Positions 16,722 through 26,597 of a stretch of DNA of 64,000 nucleotides are shown piece after piece. The notes beneath the pieces are model-generated. The model had not been told where the DNA came from. It made no database searches and saw only the letters and a list, made by a program, of their open reading frames with translations. The stretch is taken from the NCBI GenBank assembly GCA_964389675.1, contig CAYMEV010000016.1, positions 20,645 through 84,644 of the forward strand, given 5' to 3'. This stretch comes from CAYMEV01 sp964389675 [NCBI: uncultured Candidatus Sumerlaeota bacterium] (GTDB lineage: Bacteria > CAYMEV01). Each line of letters begins with the position of its first letter. Within the stretch, counting starts at the first letter, position 1. Made by a program: the position numbers and the translations under genes.

Positions 16722-17138
16722 TTAAACCTTGAGATCTATCTTCCAGAAATTATTGCTCTCATTATCAGGCAGGACTGCATAAATAGTGTCTATCTTTGGG
16801 CTAAGAGACTGAAAGATCACAGATGTATCAAGCAATTCTGAAACACCAATGTTTATTCTCCCGATACAGTAATTATTTATGTAAATATCAAGATACCTTG
16901 AGATTAAATGCTTGTTTTTAAGATAATTGAAAAGAATCTCCAGAAGCTTTCTGTTATGGTCATAATTAACTGCAATATTTGGTATGTACCCCTTTTCTTC
17001 CTCCTTTGGGAAAAGGATGTTTTCCGGAGAAATCATCAGAGAAAAATCAAAATAGGCCAGTTCTTTATTATAGCATATCTCGCAGTTTTTTATCTCATTA
17101 TCGAATGCTATATGCTGACACCTGCTGCAGAATAACAT
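16722..17138 (-). CDS. Zinc-ribbon protein of unknown function
   Basis: 138 aa. The N-terminus has CSRCQH then CEICYN, a four-cysteine zinc ribbon of the rubredoxin-knuckle kind (about residues 4-22). The rest is a mixed alpha/beta region with no family I recognise. It is a one-gene unit with its own promoter (17181-17209) and a GGGAGA ribosome site 8 bp before the ATG. Confidence 0.75.
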   Translation of the reverse strand: MLFCSRCQHIAFDNEIKNCEICYNKELAYFDFSLMISPENILFPKEEEKGYIPNIAVNYDHNRKLLEILFNYLKNKHLISRYLDIYINNYCIGRINIGVSELLDTSVIFQSLSPKIDTIYAVLPDNESNNFWKIDLKV

Positions 17139-17180
17139 ATTTCATCTCCCAGTTTCCAAAAAATTCTGAACTAATAGGTG

Positions 17181-17209
17181 ATAATAGCCCTAATTAATTT
17201 AAAAATCAA
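17181..17209 (-). promoter_or_regulatory. Promoter for the zinc-ribbon gene
   Basis: On the minus strand: -35 TTGATT at 17209-17204, a 17-bp spacer and -10 TATTAT at 17186-17181. The leader to the ATG at 17138 is about 40 bases. Confidence 0.5.
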
Positions 17210-17228
17210 TCAATATTTAAATAATTTA

Positions 17229-17256
17229 TTGAAAAACTTAAAATTTATCATAGAAT
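17229..17256 (+). promoter_or_regulatory. Promoter for the M42 peptidase gene
   Basis: -35 TTGAAA at 17229-17234, a 16-bp spacer and -10 TAGAAT at 17251-17256. Transcription would begin near 17263, some 47 bases before the ATG at 17310. This also argues against the upstream in-frame codon at 17178. Confidence 0.5.
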
Positions 17257-17309
17257 TACAGAGTAATAATTATAAGAGGCTGTCAAAAACATATTACAGG
17301 AGATTTAAG

Positions 17310-18353
17310 ATGCAGTTCGATATTTCAAGGATTATAAAAATTCTCAGGGATATAATAGAAATTTCCAGCCCATGCGGCTTTACATATGATGTTTCTAACT
17401 ATATTCAGGATTTTATCAGGGGGCTTGGCTTTAATGATATTAAAAAGCACAGGGATTCTGTCTATATCAAGATAAATGGAAGAGAATCAAGGCATATCCC
17501 GTTTGTATGCTCTCACTTTGACACACTGGGAGCAATGGTTTCCAGCATACATGAAAGAGGAAGGCTTGGATTTACAAAAATAGGCTTTTATCATCTTTCA
17601 GTCATTGAAAATGAAAATGTCTGGGTTATCACATCTTCTGGAGAAAGATACAGGGGGACAGCTGTCTATAAGAAGCCTACAACACATGTCTTTACTCATC
17701 AGGAACTTGATGAGAAACGAAGCCTGGATAATATGGAAATAAGACTGGACACGGAATCTCAAACAAAGAAGGATTTAGAAAAGACTGGAATAAGGGTGGG
17801 TGATTATATAGCTTTTGATACAAGGTTTGAGCATACTGAAACCGGCTTCATCAAGTCAAGGTATCTGGATGATAAAGCTTCTGTAGCAATAATGCTGTAT
17901 GCCCTGGAATTAATAAGCAAACTGCCCCCGGAGGAAAGAATAATGTCATATTTCTATTTTTCAGATCTCGAAGAAATAGGATATGGTGTTAATATGAGAA
18001 TCCCCGATGAATGCAACCTGGTCCTGGCAATGGACATGGGAGCAGTGGGCAAAGATCTCAAAACAGATGAATTTAAGGTCAGCATATGCGTTAAAGATGC
18101 TGTAATACCCTACTCTTACAAGGTAAATCAGTATTTATTGGAGCTTTGCAAAAAGAATGATCTGGATTTTGCATTTGATGTCTACCCTCATTATGGTTCT
18201 GACATAATGCCTGTCCTGAATGCCGGATACGGCGGCGATTTTGCTTTATTCGGACCTGGGGTCGCAGCATCCCATTCCTATGAAAGGACGCACGAGAAGG
18301 GGCTGTACAACACCATGGCGCTTCTATATTCTTTCATGACTGATTTAGGATGA
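17310..18353 (+). CDS. M42-family metallo-aminopeptidase
   Basis: 347 aa from ATG 17310, chosen because AGGAG lies 8 bp upstream and because the longer frame (from 17178) starts before the likely promoter. Zinc ligands and catalytic residues of the M42 family are visible: His in CSHFDTLGAM, the bridging Asp in SRYLDDKAS, the catalytic Glu pair in SDLEEIGYG, Asp in AMDMGAVG and His in ASHSYERTHE. Family members (FrvX, PepA-like, TET peptidases) form large complexes that trim peptides. It lies one base before the kinase gene. Confidence 0.9.
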   Translation: MQFDISRIIKILRDIIEISSPCGFTYDVSNYIQDFIRGLGFNDIKKHRDSVYIKINGRESRHIPFVCSHFDTLGAMVSSIHERGRLGFTKIGFYHLSVIENENVWVITSSGERYRGTAVYKKPTTHVFTHQELDEKRSLDNMEIRLDTESQTKKDLEKTGIRVGDYIAFDTRFEHTETGFIKSRYLDDKASVAIMLYALELISKLPPEERIMSYFYFSDLEEIGYGVNMRIPDECNLVLAMDMGAVGKDLKTDEFKVSICVKDAVIPYSYKVNQYLLELCKKNDLDFAFDVYPHYGSDIMPVLNAGYGGDFALFGPGVAASHSYERTHEKGLYNTMALLYSFMTDLG

Positions 18354-18354
18354 T

Positions 18355-20403
18355 ATGGAATTATTTTTTGACTTTATAATTTTTGCGCTTTTATTTAATC
18401 TCTTTTATCAGGCAATATTCAAATATCTGAAAACAAAGAGCCTGAAAGACCTCAACCTGGCGTTCTCTTATCTGCTTCTTGCTTTCCTTCATTCAAGGAC
18501 CTATATCCTTATTGAGGATCTAAATACCCAGAAACTGATCATTTCCCTGGGAATGTTTGTCCTGTTTTTTCTTATCTCCACATTATCAAAATATCCTGAC
18601 AGGAGAAAAGCAAACCAGATTACAATGTTAAGCCTGCCCCTGTTTTTTATACCTACATTATTTCTTGCGGTCTCTTCATTCTATGCAATATATAGCCATT
18701 GGAGCTTTTTTAATGAGAAAAAAAGGCTGTACATGGTCTATTACATATTCAGCTATACCACACTTACATTTGCAGCTTTCACTCTTATGCTCGGTTACCA
18801 TTATAATATGTCCAAACTTATGCCTTATTATATTCTCGTAGCTTTAGGGGTAATATTTCTCTTTATAGGCGAACACACGGACCTCAGGACCAAGAATATA
18901 AGACAGCTCAGCAATATCGCATCAAATATATGCTCGTTTTTGCTGGCATTCACAATACTTGCATCCCATACAATGCTTTTATTATTCACAGAAAGCCGAA
19001 TCGACCTTTTAAGGGACCATTTTCTATTCCTTATAGCGCTTTTCATTATACTTCATATAATATTTTCAATCGGCATGGAAACAGCCTTAAGGGATAATAT
19101 AGCTTCACAGCTTCAGACACTTGGTATTATACGTGATATTCAGGCAGGAAAGGTCCCTGAGCCTCCCCCCGGGATAGACAGGGCAAATATTGCTGAAAGC
19201 CAGTCTATTCCTAATAACCTGTATAAAATATCCTCAATAATTAAAAAGCACCAGGATTCATCTGCGGATCAGCTTAATAAGCTTAAAGAGGTTGACAGGC
19301 TCAGGGCGGAGTTTTTAAGGAATGTCAGCCACGAACTCAGGACACCTCTGACAATAATCCTTGGTTATATAAACCTTATCTCCATCAAACTCCAGAAGGA
19401 GAACCTTAATCAGCTGCACACGTACAGTGAACATGTCAGGGCCCAGGCCTCAATACTGCAGAGGCTTGTAGAAAACATCCTCCTGTTCTCAAAAATGGAG
19501 AAAAAGACAATGGAGCTGTATATAAGCCTGATAGATGTCCCATCAATCCTGGAAAAGCTTTTGAATGAATATGAACCCATAATAAATCATATGGATATCA
19601 CAGTTGTCAAAAAGGTTACCCCATTTAAGATTTATGGTGATTATGATAAGATTTATACGGTATTCAGGGAATTGCTTAGCAATGCCACGAAATTTACTCC
19701 TAAAGGCGGAAATATTCTTATAAAAAGTGAAATATATGAACAACAGGATCAGGATATTGCAAGATTTATATTCCAGGATTCAGGAATAGGCATACCTGAA
19801 GAGAAGATTGAGATTTCATTCCAGAAGTTCAAGCAGATTGATGGAGATGCAAACAGGGAATATGGAGGGACTGGAATGGGACTGCCTCTCTGTAAAGGGA
19901 TTGTCGAACTCCATAATGGCAGAATAAGCATAAAAAGCAGGGAGAACCAGGGGACCAGGGTAACTGTGGATATACCTCAGAAGAAAGGTATAATAAAGAG
20001 AGTTTCCGTACCTGAAATCCCAAAAGACCTGGATCCCGGAAAGAATTATTTTCTGATAATAGAAGATGATCCCCTGATTGGCGATCTGATCACCAGTTAT
20101 CTCGAGATGAGGGGAATTATTGGAATACAGGTAAACAGCGGCAAATATGTAAATAAATTCATAAATTCTGTAAGGCCTGTCGGCTGTACCCTGGATCTGA
20201 ATCTTCCTGACATGGACGGATGGAAGGTTTATGAGACTATCAAGAGCAATAAGCACAGCAAAGACATACCTGTTATTATCATAACAGAAGATGATGATAA
20301 GTCTTATGCCCTCAAGAAAGGAATAAGCATGTATTTAAGCAAGCCGATTGACAAGCAGACCTTTGACAGCTGTATTGATAAAATCCTGTCAGATCAGTCC
20401 TGA
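18355..20403 (+). CDS. Hybrid sensor histidine kinase, multi-TM sensor
   Basis: 682 aa. Residues 1 to about 235 are seven or so membrane helices, a 7TM-type sensor with no large periplasmic domain. A linker leads to the HisKA helix with phospho-acceptor H326 (NVSHELRTP). The ATPase domain has the N box (ELLSNATKFTPKGG), G1 (DSGIGIP) and G2 (GGTGMGLPLCKGIVELH). A C-terminal receiver has D614 in LDLNLPDMDGW and the switch lysine in YLSKPID. The signal is unknown and no DNA-binding regulator is adjacent, so the phosphate probably moves to a partner elsewhere. It may be co-transcribed with the peptidase gene. Confidence 0.92.
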   Translation: MELFFDFIIFALLFNLFYQAIFKYLKTKSLKDLNLAFSYLLLAFLHSRTYILIEDLNTQKLIISLGMFVLFFLISTLSKYPDRRKANQITMLSLPLFFIPTLFLAVSSFYAIYSHWSFFNEKKRLYMVYYIFSYTTLTFAAFTLMLGYHYNMSKLMPYYILVALGVIFLFIGEHTDLRTKNIRQLSNIASNICSFLLAFTILASHTMLLLFTESRIDLLRDHFLFLIALFIILHIIFSIGMETALRDNIASQLQTLGIIRDIQAGKVPEPPPGIDRANIAESQSIPNNLYKISSIIKKHQDSSADQLNKLKEVDRLRAEFLRNVSHELRTPLTIILGYINLISIKLQKENLNQLHTYSEHVRAQASILQRLVENILLFSKMEKKTMELYISLIDVPSILEKLLNEYEPIINHMDITVVKKVTPFKIYGDYDKIYTVFRELLSNATKFTPKGGNILIKSEIYEQQDQDIARFIFQDSGIGIPEEKIEISFQKFKQIDGDANREYGGTGMGLPLCKGIVELHNGRISIKSRENQGTRVTVDIPQKKGIIKRVSVPEIPKDLDPGKNYFLIIEDDPLIGDLITSYLEMRGIIGIQVNSGKYVNKFINSVRPVGCTLDLNLPDMDGWKVYETIKSNKHSKDIPVIIITEDDDKSYALKKGISMYLSKPIDKQTFDSCIDKILSDQS

Positions 20404-20408
20404 ATCAG

Positions 20409-21476
20409 CTAATCAATTTCTATAAGGTTAAAGTCAATATTTCCAAGCCCGATATCCTGAGCGTATTTCAGCTGTACAGTATAATCAATATCATATGCTT
20501 TATCTCTCAGTCTCGTACTGTTTATCTCCTTAATAAGGTAGAGGCTTGCAGTATCGATTGCAACAGGATCGTTTGATGCAAGTATGCCTATATCATCAAA
20601 AATGGGTGTCTGGGATTTCCTAATGCAGTCGCAGTCCTTTGTAATATTCATCAGTACATTTATATAGGAGGTCTTTTCTTGTTTTCCGCTGACTGCTCCG
20701 CATGCATATTCAACTATTTTTTCCTGGAATTCAACAGGGTCTATCCTCCAGTCAAATTTAACCGCATCATATCTGCATACAGCAAGGCATTGCCCGCAGC
20801 CGATGCATATTGCAGGGTCAATTTTTGCTTTCTTGTCCACGATTGATATTGCCTGCTGAGGACACCATGAAATACATTGATAACATGCTGTGCATTTACC
20901 CTTATTGATCTTTGGCTTCATTTTTGAATGCATTTTCAGTTTTCCCTTCCTGCTTGCGCATCCCATCCCGAGATTCTTAATTGCGCCGCCGTACCCTGCT
21001 GACAAATGCCCTGTAGGGTGGCTTATTACAAGCATTCCATGTGCCATGGCGATATCCGACGCAATATTCACTGTTTTGAAATGCTTTTTATTGATAGGGA
21101 TTTCTATATTGTTTGTTCCGAGAAGCCCATCTGCTATTATTATCGGTACGCCTGCCTTTTTACTGTAAAGCCCCCTCTCTTCCATAAGATTCAAATGATC
21201 TATGGAGTTTTTTCTTCTGCTTTGATAAAGGACATTGGTATCTGTAATGAATATCCTGCTGGTTTTTTCCTTCAGGTCAGATATAAGCTGAAATATGATC
21301 TCAGGCCTTATTGATGTAGTATTCAGTTCTTCACCACAATGGATCTTTACTGCTACAAAATCCTCCTGGTCTATCTCAAAACATATATTTGACCTGTTAA
21401 AAAGATAGCTTATTCTTTTTAAAAGCCTGTCAAAAGGCTCAAAATTTTTAGCCCTCAGTAAAAATACATCATTCAT
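20409..21476 (-). CDS. DUF362 protein with two 4Fe-4S clusters
   Basis: 355 aa. The N-terminal two-thirds is the DUF362 domain (AVKIHCGEE near residue 43, HPTGHLSAGYGGAIKNLGMG in the middle). Two ferredoxin motifs follow, CTACYQCISWCP and CIGCGQCLAVCR, enough for two [4Fe-4S] clusters. Members of this family are soluble iron-sulfur proteins of unsettled function. It lies 11 bp behind ftsZ at the end of the division cluster and is convergent with the kinase gene, 5 bp apart. Confidence 0.88.
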   Translation of the reverse strand: MNDVFLLRAKNFEPFDRLLKRISYLFNRSNICFEIDQEDFVAVKIHCGEELNTTSIRPEIIFQLISDLKEKTSRIFITDTNVLYQSRRKNSIDHLNLMEERGLYSKKAGVPIIIADGLLGTNNIEIPINKKHFKTVNIASDIAMAHGMLVISHPTGHLSAGYGGAIKNLGMGCASRKGKLKMHSKMKPKINKGKCTACYQCISWCPQQAISIVDKKAKIDPAICIGCGQCLAVCRYDAVKFDWRIDPVEFQEKIVEYACGAVSGKQEKTSYINVLMNITKDCDCIRKSQTPIFDDIGILASNDPVAIDTASLYLIKEINSTRLRDKAYDIDYTVQLKYAQDIGLGNIDFNLIEID

Positions 21477-21487
21477 AGGATGCCCTT

Positions 21488-22846
21488 CTAATCCAGTTTT
21501 TTATGGGGGAACCTGCTTTTATTGAATATAAGTGATGTAGGTTTATTAAGCCTGTTTTTCAGGTTATTGGCAATATTGGTTGGAAGGCTTACACTGTTTT
21601 TTACAAAGCTTTTCTCATCATTCTCATCTTCAAAAAAGAATTCATCGACATCCTCCATCTCTTCGCTAAAATTATTCTGTTTTACCGGATCACTTGATCT
21701 GGTGAAATCAATAGCTACATTCATCGGAGCAGGTTCAGCAGCAGTCTTTTTTGTTTCGAGAATATTTGATTTTTTTGTCATTCCCATATAAATGCCCTGG
21801 TTATCGCTGTTATTCCATCTGAAGCCTGTAATTATCAATAATACCTTTATGCTGTCACCCATGGAATGGTCAAAGCCAAACCCCCATTTTAAGTCCGCTT
21901 TTGGAGATTTATCCCTGATATAATCACCTACACTGGTAAGTTCTTTGAGTATCAGGTTCTGCGGAGCACCTATAAAATAGAGTATAATTCCCTCTGCATC
22001 ATCAATATTATATGATTCCATCAGGGGATGATTCAATGCCTGATTTAGTGCCTTCTGCGCCTTATCCTCTCCTGAAGCTACTCCAATACCTATAATTGCG
22101 GAGCCTTTGCCATGGGTAATTGCCTTGAGGTCCTGAAAATCAACATTCATCTGGCCGATATCATTGACAATATGCGAAATTGTCTCAACTGTATCTTTCA
22201 GGGTATTGTCAGCCAGCTGGAATGCATCCTCTATCTTTATTGATATATTGCTTTTATCAATAAGCTTCTGATTGGAAATAACTATAAGTGTGTCTACATT
22301 CTCCTGAAGCCTGCCAAGGCCTTCGTGGGCAGCTCTCAGCTTTTTATCACCTTCAAACTGGAATGGAGTATATACAATAGCCAGTGTCAATATTCCCATT
22401 CCTTTAGCAATCTCGGCAATAATCGGCAGAACACCTGTTCCAGTTCCCCCACCCATTCCTGCTGTCAAAATTACCATATCCGTATTTTCCAGGACGCTCC
22501 TGAAGGTTTCTTCGGCCTCCCTGGCAGCATTTTCACCCACTGTGGGCATACCGCCGGCTCCCTGTTTTGTTTTGCCTACAGGTATGCGTATATGCGCAGG
22601 CACATCGTTTAATGATTGAGCATCAAGGTTTACTGCAATGAATTTAACATTGTTTGGATAATTTCCGCTTATCAGCCTTTTTATTGCATTGCATCCAGCT
22701 CCTCCTGCTCCCAGAACCTTAATGTTTACAATGTGTTCCGTCCTTTCCTGGTCCATGCCTATGGGCAGTTCCTTTTTGGGACCTTCATTTTCATCCTGAA
22801 CAAAATCACAGTCAAAAATGTTGTATTTTGTATCAAAATCTTCCAT
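21488..22846 (-). CDS. ftsZ: Cell division protein FtsZ
   Basis: 452 aa, longer than the usual 380-400. The GTPase core is intact: GAGGAGCNA near residue 45, the tubulin signature GGGTGTG near residue 133, and the T7 synergy loop NVDFQDL that completes the neighbouring active site. The T3 region (GAGGMPTVGENAA) is changed relative to the common GAGANPEVG. After the core (about residue 350) comes an acidic linker. The C-terminal end (PTSLIFNKSRFPHKKLD) lacks the DIPxFLRR-type peptide that contacts FtsA, ZipA and others. It has a GGAGGG ribosome site and is 23 bp after ftsA. Confidence 0.96.
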   Translation of the reverse strand: MEDFDTKYNIFDCDFVQDENEGPKKELPIGMDQERTEHIVNIKVLGAGGAGCNAIKRLISGNYPNNVKFIAVNLDAQSLNDVPAHIRIPVGKTKQGAGGMPTVGENAAREAEETFRSVLENTDMVILTAGMGGGTGTGVLPIIAEIAKGMGILTLAIVYTPFQFEGDKKLRAAHEGLGRLQENVDTLIVISNQKLIDKSNISIKIEDAFQLADNTLKDTVETISHIVNDIGQMNVDFQDLKAITHGKGSAIIGIGVASGEDKAQKALNQALNHPLMESYNIDDAEGIILYFIGAPQNLILKELTSVGDYIRDKSPKADLKWGFGFDHSMGDSIKVLLIITGFRWNNSDNQGIYMGMTKKSNILETKKTAAEPAPMNVAIDFTRSSDPVKQNNFSEEMEDVDEFFFEDENDEKSFVKNSVSLPTNIANNLKNRLNKPTSLIFNKSRFPHKKLD

Positions 22847-22869
22847 TTTTACCCTCCATTTATTTTAAT

Positions 22870-24420
22870 TTAGAAGAACCTTATATTTAAATCTTTTTTA
22901 GATATAATATTTATATTTGCTGAAATTGTGTCATTGTCATCCGGGTCATAATCCTCATAATCAAGGCTGAACATATAGCTCAAAGCACCAAGAGCAACAG
23001 CTGTAGATTTATTGAAATAATACATGTTCTCAGAAGAAAGCTCATTATGGTAATTGATCTTGGTTTTCAAAAAAAGGTTAAATCTTTCCTGACTGTTCAA
23101 ACTATGAAGCAGTAGCTGTTCAAATACGTATTTTTTGTTGATTTCAAGAGGATTACCCCCTGCAGGCTCATAATGGAGTTCGGCTCCTCCCCCTACTACC
23201 ATCAATGCACCGTCATATTCCTGGTCTTCCAGATCAAAGGCTATATTCCTGTCAATAAATGAAAGTTCATACATAAGCTGATCAATTATTTCATTACTTA
23301 TCGGCTTTTCTCTTGAATCCTTGTAAACCTTTATTTTTGTATTTATAATGGCATCCGCCTTCCTTTTTATGTTCTTATTCAGCCTTTCATCGAGCATCAC
23401 AGCATACTTTATCTCATAAAGCCTGTTAAGGTTAATTATATGATTGATGAAAGAGCTGATTTCAAATGTGATCTCGGAAAGCCTGTTATTGTATAGGTCC
23501 ATTATCATTTCCAGAGGCATCCAGCCTTTTTGATCATCCATCTTACGGTAACCGGCATATCCTTTAGGATCCTGGATAAATTTTGAATATATCTCCTTGA
23601 AGCGATGCTTTATATCATCTGCAACAGATGGCGTACAGTGGAAATGCCTGCACATATCGTCTGTAATGGATTTGGATCCTGTGTCTATACTGAACAATCC
23701 TACAAGGTATTTCTTAAATACTGTAATACTGGTAGTTTCAGCACCAATATCAACAAGTATGGAGCCTTTGTCTTTTTCATTTTCATTGAACATTGAAATA
23801 AAACCGATCACATTATCAAAGACAACCTCCTCAAGAATGCATCCTATTTCCTTCAGCAGCTGCCTCCAGGTCCTGTCTATCGATTCATCAAGATATGTAT
23901 AGATATAGTCGCATGAAAGGACTTTGCACATCTGCTTATTAGGATTTGGGTAAAATCTTTTATTATCGCAATATGTTGTCCTTGGAATAAAATCAGCTGT
24001 GCTCCCTTCGCCTACCTGTCTTTGTATCTTCCTGCCGCATTTCCTGTACAGATTAAAAATATCAGTCGAAGAGACCAGTTTTAATCGTTGTGAAATAAGG
24101 GTTCTCATATCATCAGATATAAACCCATAGTCAAAATATGCAGATGCTGCAGGCAATCCCAGATAAATATTCAGTATATTGATGTTAAGCAGAGGGTGGC
24201 TCTTCTTAAGCTTTTCCCTGACTTCTATGACAGCCTTTTTCAGCTCTCTTTTTGCAAGGTCGAAATTTACGATCCTTCCATTTAAAAAAGCCCCACCGGT
24301 TGGTATGGAGTGCAGGCTGATTATATCGATAAGCCCATATTCCTTTTTTATTGCAACTATAATATCTATATGAGAGGTACCTACTGATATATAGTTTATC
24401 TGTCTGGCCCTGTTATCCAT
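22870..24420 (-). CDS. ftsA: FtsA-like actin-fold division protein
   Basis: 516 aa, about 100 longer than typical FtsA. Actin-fold marks are present: an N-terminal phosphate-1-like region (YISVGTSHIDI), the phosphate-2 loop DIGAETTS, and VVGGGAELHYE for the adenosine motif. The inserts lie mainly in the middle and C-terminal halves. I do not see a clear amphipathic membrane-targeting helix at the very end (KKDLNIRFF). Position between ftsQ (8-bp overlap) and ftsZ supports the name despite low similarity. Confidence 0.82.
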   Translation of the reverse strand: MDNRARQINYISVGTSHIDIIVAIKKEYGLIDIISLHSIPTGGAFLNGRIVNFDLAKRELKKAVIEVREKLKKSHPLLNINILNIYLGLPAASAYFDYGFISDDMRTLISQRLKLVSSTDIFNLYRKCGRKIQRQVGEGSTADFIPRTTYCDNKRFYPNPNKQMCKVLSCDYIYTYLDESIDRTWRQLLKEIGCILEEVVFDNVIGFISMFNENEKDKGSILVDIGAETTSITVFKKYLVGLFSIDTGSKSITDDMCRHFHCTPSVADDIKHRFKEIYSKFIQDPKGYAGYRKMDDQKGWMPLEMIMDLYNNRLSEITFEISSFINHIINLNRLYEIKYAVMLDERLNKNIKRKADAIINTKIKVYKDSREKPISNEIIDQLMYELSFIDRNIAFDLEDQEYDGALMVVGGGAELHYEPAGGNPLEINKKYVFEQLLLHSLNSQERFNLFLKTKINYHNELSSENMYYFNKSTAVALGALSYMFSLDYEDYDPDDNDTISANINIISKKDLNIRFF

Positions 24421-25231
24421 AAATACTTTGATTTCTCCTGACTACAACCATATTCTTAAATCTGAGATCAATTATACAGCCGGCATAATCCCCTTCCTTT
24501 TTTATGGCTTGCAGTATTTTTTCAAGCCTGTCATCAAATCTGGGGGATATGGATATATTAGGGATGATCATTTTAATTTTATCACCCACAGCTTCAGTAT
24601 AGAGAAAACCTATCTGATATCTGTTTATATGGAAATTGCTGTCAAAGCAGTTGTGAAACATGATAATGTTCTTAAGGGCCTCCTGCCGCTTTGAAACAGA
24701 TGAAGTATTTACTTCAACCTTAATAAGGTCATTCCTTTCATAGCCCGGCAAAGAGCAAATATTCCCCTTTTTATCTATGAACAGATCAGATTCGCCATCT
24801 GTCGTCTTTGCCCAGAAATCTCTTTCCCTTATGCCTATATCAAGCATTAAAGGAAACATTGAATATGAGATAGAAACTGAATCTACCCGCCTGTTTTTCA
24901 GAATATCTTCCTTAAGGCCCTCAAGGCTTATACTTAACATGTGTTTTCCCTTAATTCTGAACAGATCATTTTTTATCTCAGTTTTCAGGGCTATGTCCTG
25001 ACAGCTGATAGAAATATCCGATACATAAAAAAGCCCGTTTTTTTCAAAAATTGTAATTGACCCTATAAGTATGAAAAGAAGTATAAGCAGCTGAATAACC
25101 GGCAGCAGGATGCCATAATCCTTTTGACCGGCAAAATCTCTCTGGCTGGATGAATAGTATGCACATCCGTATTTCTCTCCTGCTCTAAAAGGAGTTTTAA
25201 GATGCGTGCTTCTGTATTTTATGTTACTCAT
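24413..25231 (-). CDS. ftsQ: Cell division protein FtsQ/DivIB
   Basis: 272 aa. A cytoplasmic N-terminus with basic residues (about 1-40), one membrane helix (about 41-62), then a POTRA-like domain (GLFYVSDISISC... KGKHMLSISLEGLKEDI) and a beta domain. This is the architecture of FtsQ, which links early and late septal proteins. It overlaps murC upstream and ftsA downstream by 8 bp each. Sequence conservation in this family is low, so the call rests on layout and neighbours. Confidence 0.85.
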   Translation of the reverse strand: MSNIKYRSTHLKTPFRAGEKYGCAYYSSSQRDFAGQKDYGILLPVIQLLILLFILIGSITIFEKNGLFYVSDISISCQDIALKTEIKNDLFRIKGKHMLSISLEGLKEDILKNRRVDSVSISYSMFPLMLDIGIRERDFWAKTTDGESDLFIDKKGNICSLPGYERNDLIKVEVNTSSVSKRQEALKNIIMFHNCFDSNFHINRYQIGFLYTEAVGDKIKMIIPNISISPRFDDRLEKILQAIKKEGDYAGCIIDLRFKNMVVVRRNQSIYG

Positions 25232-26597
25232 CCTTGAAATACCTCTTCACATATTCACCAAGCGGTCCTGCGCTGGAGATGAGCATGACTGCCTTTTCAC
25301 CGGTATTATCCTTTATATATGAGATAATGCTCTTATAAGCCTCAATGAAAATCACATCAGGGAAATATTTCCTGATATCATTGATACTCCCTGTAATATT
25401 AAACGACTCATTGGGGTCCATTCTTGCCTTAAAAACCTCTGTCAGAATAAGTTTATCAGCAAAGGAAAATGCATTTACAAAATCATTAAAAAAGTATTTC
25501 AATCTGCTGGGCATATGGGGTTCAAATGCAAGTATGATCCTGGTACCCCTGTGTTTTTCCCTCAGGGCATCCAGCGCACTCCTGAGTTCAGTAGGGTGAT
25601 GGGAATAATCGATGTATATCTGAAGATTATCTTTCTTACCTATATATTCAAGCCTTTTTGATACGCCCTTATACCTTTTCATGCTCTCTAATATAATATT
25701 CTTCGGGATACCAAGCTCTTTCATCAATGTAAAGGAAGCAATGAAATTTTCAGCGTTGTAGAGGCCAAAGATCTGTGTTTTGACTTCTATGGCTTCAGAG
25801 TAATAATCAAGCACAAAATCAGTATGATTCAGCCTTTCTTTGAGAAAAACATCTGCAGTTTCATATGCAGAATATGATATGCAGTTGATCTTTCTTCTCT
25901 TCGCATCAATGAGATTTGCCAAATCCTTATATGAACTGTTGTAAATCACAGTTTTTATTGATTTCTTCTCGATAAGTTCCTTGAACAGATCGATAAATTC
26001 ATCCTTTGTATATGATTCAGGATGATCCCATTCCATTGAGCTTATAAGAAGTATTTCCGGTGATAGAAGGAGTATGTCCCTATTGCTTTCGTCACCTTCA
26101 AGTATAAAGTACTCGCTTTCAGTAAATTCCATTGCTGGAGGAAAATCAACCGGTATTGCCCCTATCATGAATGAGGGCTTCTTTTCACCTGACATGCCTA
26201 TATTGGAACTTAATGCAGTAATAGTAGATTTTCCATGAGTCCCTGTAATAAGGACCAGCCTTTTTTCTTCAGTTATCTGTGCGAGTTTCTCAGGCCTGGA
26301 AGAAATGCTGATGCCCCTTTCCTCAGCACATAATAATTCCGGATTATCCCTGTCTATGGCCTTTGAGTAGATAACCTCATCGGGCATTGCTTCAAGAATG
26401 TTTGCAGCACTATGCCTGTTGTAAAATCTGATCCTGTCCCTGTATGAATAAAGATACTGATGTTTATCAAGCTCCTGGACATCTGATCCGGATACATCAA
26501 TATTATTGTCTATAAGGTATTTTGCCATTGATGTCATGCCGGTCCCCAGAATGCCGATCAAAAAAGCACTTTTAATAGATTTGTTTTTTATTTTCAT
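25224..26597 (-). CDS. murC: UDP-N-acetylmuramate-L-alanine ligase
   Basis: 457 aa Mur ligase. N-terminal GILGTGMTSMA is the UDP-binding loop, ITGTHGKST the ATP loop, EGDESNRD the central motif and DYSHHPTEL the C-terminal domain signature; EPHMPSRLKYFFNDF matches the QPHRYSR region of MurC. The related Mpl ligase was considered, but its equivalent region reads differently. It adds L-Ala to UDP-MurNAc. The gene overlaps ftsW by 26 bp, and no alternative in-frame start lies close downstream before GILGTG. Confidence 0.9.
   Translation of the reverse strand: MKIKNKSIKSAFLIGILGTGMTSMAKYLIDNNIDVSGSDVQELDKHQYLYSYRDRIRFYNRHSAANILEAMPDEVIYSKAIDRDNPELLCAEERGISISSRPEKLAQITEEKRLVLITGTHGKSTITALSSNIGMSGEKKPSFMIGAIPVDFPPAMEFTESEYFILEGDESNRDILLLSPEILLISSMEWDHPESYTKDEFIDLFKELIEKKSIKTVIYNSSYKDLANLIDAKRRKINCISYSAYETADVFLKERLNHTDFVLDYYSEAIEVKTQIFGLYNAENFIASFTLMKELGIPKNIILESMKRYKGVSKRLEYIGKKDNLQIYIDYSHHPTELRSALDALREKHRGTRIILAFEPHMPSRLKYFFNDFVNAFSFADKLILTEVFKARMDPNESFNITGSINDIRKYFPDVIFIEAYKSIISYIKDNTGEKAVMLISSAGPLGEYVKRYFKDE

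Noticed and set aside
17178-17309. N-terminal extension of the M42 peptidase
   Set aside because: It precedes the likely promoter, is AT-driven low-complexity sequence, and ATG 17310 has a good ribosome site.
25224-26597. Mpl (murein peptide ligase) as the identity of the Mur ligase before ftsQ
   Set aside because: The C-terminal EPHMPSRL and HHPTEL region fits MurC, and the gene sits in the division cluster where murC is expected.
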